Source: Brevundimonas sp. | Lineage (GTDB): Bacteria > Pseudomonadota > Alphaproteobacteria > Caulobacterales > Caulobacteraceae | Assembly: GCF_027487935.1 (NCBI RefSeq) | Contig: NZ_JAIYCP010000008.1 | Span: forward strand, 1 to 64,000 | Reading direction: 5' to 3' | DNA: 64,000 nt | Shown here: positions 63,609 through 64,000 of the stretch, in pieces | How the letters are laid out: each line of letters starts with the position of its first letter | Position numbering within the stretch: position 1 is the first letter of the stretch | Notes under the pieces: model-generated | What the model was told of the DNA's origin: nothing | Databases searched by the model: none | What the model saw: the letters and a program-made list of their open reading frames with translations, nothing else | Program-made: the position numbers and the translations under genes

Positions 63609-64000
63609 TTAGGCCTCCGGCTCTGGCAATTCCGAAAGCAAAGGTTTGATCAGCGGCGTCAGCGGAATGGTCAGTTCGGCCAGGCGAGTGTGTTCAAACG
63701 ACTGATCAAGTTTTTCAAGTGTGTCGTCGTCATCCCGAACCCATTGCCCGAGAGCGAGGTCTGACGTCACTACGCGGTGACCGCTATGGTTGCGGGTAAA
63801 CCGGACCCTCAGTTCCCAAATCTCGCCTTGACGAACGCCACGTATGACAGCGGGAAGCGCCGGCGGAGATGTGAAGCCCAGAACCTCACCGTTCTCGCCG
63901 CGCGTGGCGAAAGAATCCGGCCACGGTGTAGTGGTGCCCAAGTATGGCGGGCGTATCTCGCGATCCAAAGGAGAGAGCGCCTCCGCGATCGTCGCGGCGT
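63609..64000 (-). CDS. hypothetical protein, 5' end beyond the window
   Basis: The frame is open through the right edge; the visible part ends in LLSELPEPEA at 63609. The sequence around EIRPPYLGTTTPWPDSFATR and GEIWELRVRFTRNHSGHRVV is beta-rich with no known motif. A TTG at 63968 could start a 119-residue protein, but the reading frame continues upstream with good codon character (ALSPLDREI), so I treat it as truncated. It belongs to the island that follows tRNA-Lys. Confidence 0.5.
   Translation of the reverse strand, partial: AATIAEALSPLDREIRPPYLGTTTPWPDSFATRGENGEVLGFTSPPALPAVIRGVRQGEIWELRVRFTRNHSGHRVVTSDLALGQWVRDDDDTLEKLDQSFEHTRLAELTIPLTPLIKPLLSELPEPEA

Overview
The window is GC-rich chromosomal DNA from an alphaproteobacterium of the family Caulobacteraceae, most likely Brevundimonas. 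The support is the divK-pleD cell-cycle pair, the Caulobacter-type DnaB-like DinB finger and neighbouring family genes, and a GyrA whose quinolone-region residues are Ala and Met, which I recall being reported for Brevundimonas. Many genes start with TTG, GTG or even CTG, and start/stop codons overlap repeatedly (ATGA, GTGA, TTGA).

Layout. 1-5.6 kb: end of hemA, a small DUF6898-type gene, glyA, nrdR, then a riboflavin operon (reductase-only RibD, RibE, RibB with a degenerate RibA-like domain, RibH) running into nusB and thiL. 6.6-14 kb: a secreted hypothetical, the proton-pumping pyrophosphatase hppA with a strong terminator, bamE on the other strand, then a cytochrome bc1 assembly chaperone, DUF177 protein, plsX, fabH, ihfA, a MerR regulator and tRNA-Pro(GGG). 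14.3-29.3 kb: small membrane proteins, heme A synthase, a PhoX/DUF839 protein, dinB, divK-pleD, rpmG, sodC, gyrA, a class IV aminotransferase, coaD and two tandem exported cyclophilins.

29.26-43.98 kb is a ~14.7 kb integrative element inserted in the 3' end of the second cyclophilin gene. The last 15 codons of that gene occur again at 43960-44007, where they meet ppx tail to tail with overlapping stop codons, exactly as an uninterrupted ancestral gene would. The repeats share a 19-bp identical core. The element carries a tyrosine integrase next to the left end, four tandem paralogous exported ankyrin-like proteins plus a stub of a fifth, an HTH (excisionase-like) gene, a ribbon-helix-helix gene, a serine recombinase, a type I restriction-modification operon with a YgjP-type metallopeptidase, a 368-residue protein of unknown family, and a small HUH-type Rep-like protein followed by ~53-bp direct repeats.

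44-61.8 kb returns to core genes: ppx, phhA, an arginine succinyltransferase (ast) catabolic cluster with an M20 peptidase and an extra membrane protein, the TamA/TamB outer-membrane assembly pair, a membrane hybrid histidine kinase and a CaiB-type CoA transferase. At 61.87 kb a tRNA-Lys(UUU) gene is followed by a second tyrosine integrase and small genes, the start of another island or prophage that runs off the right edge.

Most interesting: the protein-gene attachment site and the content of the 14.7 kb element, in particular the mosaic four-gene exported ankyrin-like array and the HUH protein with iteron-like repeats.
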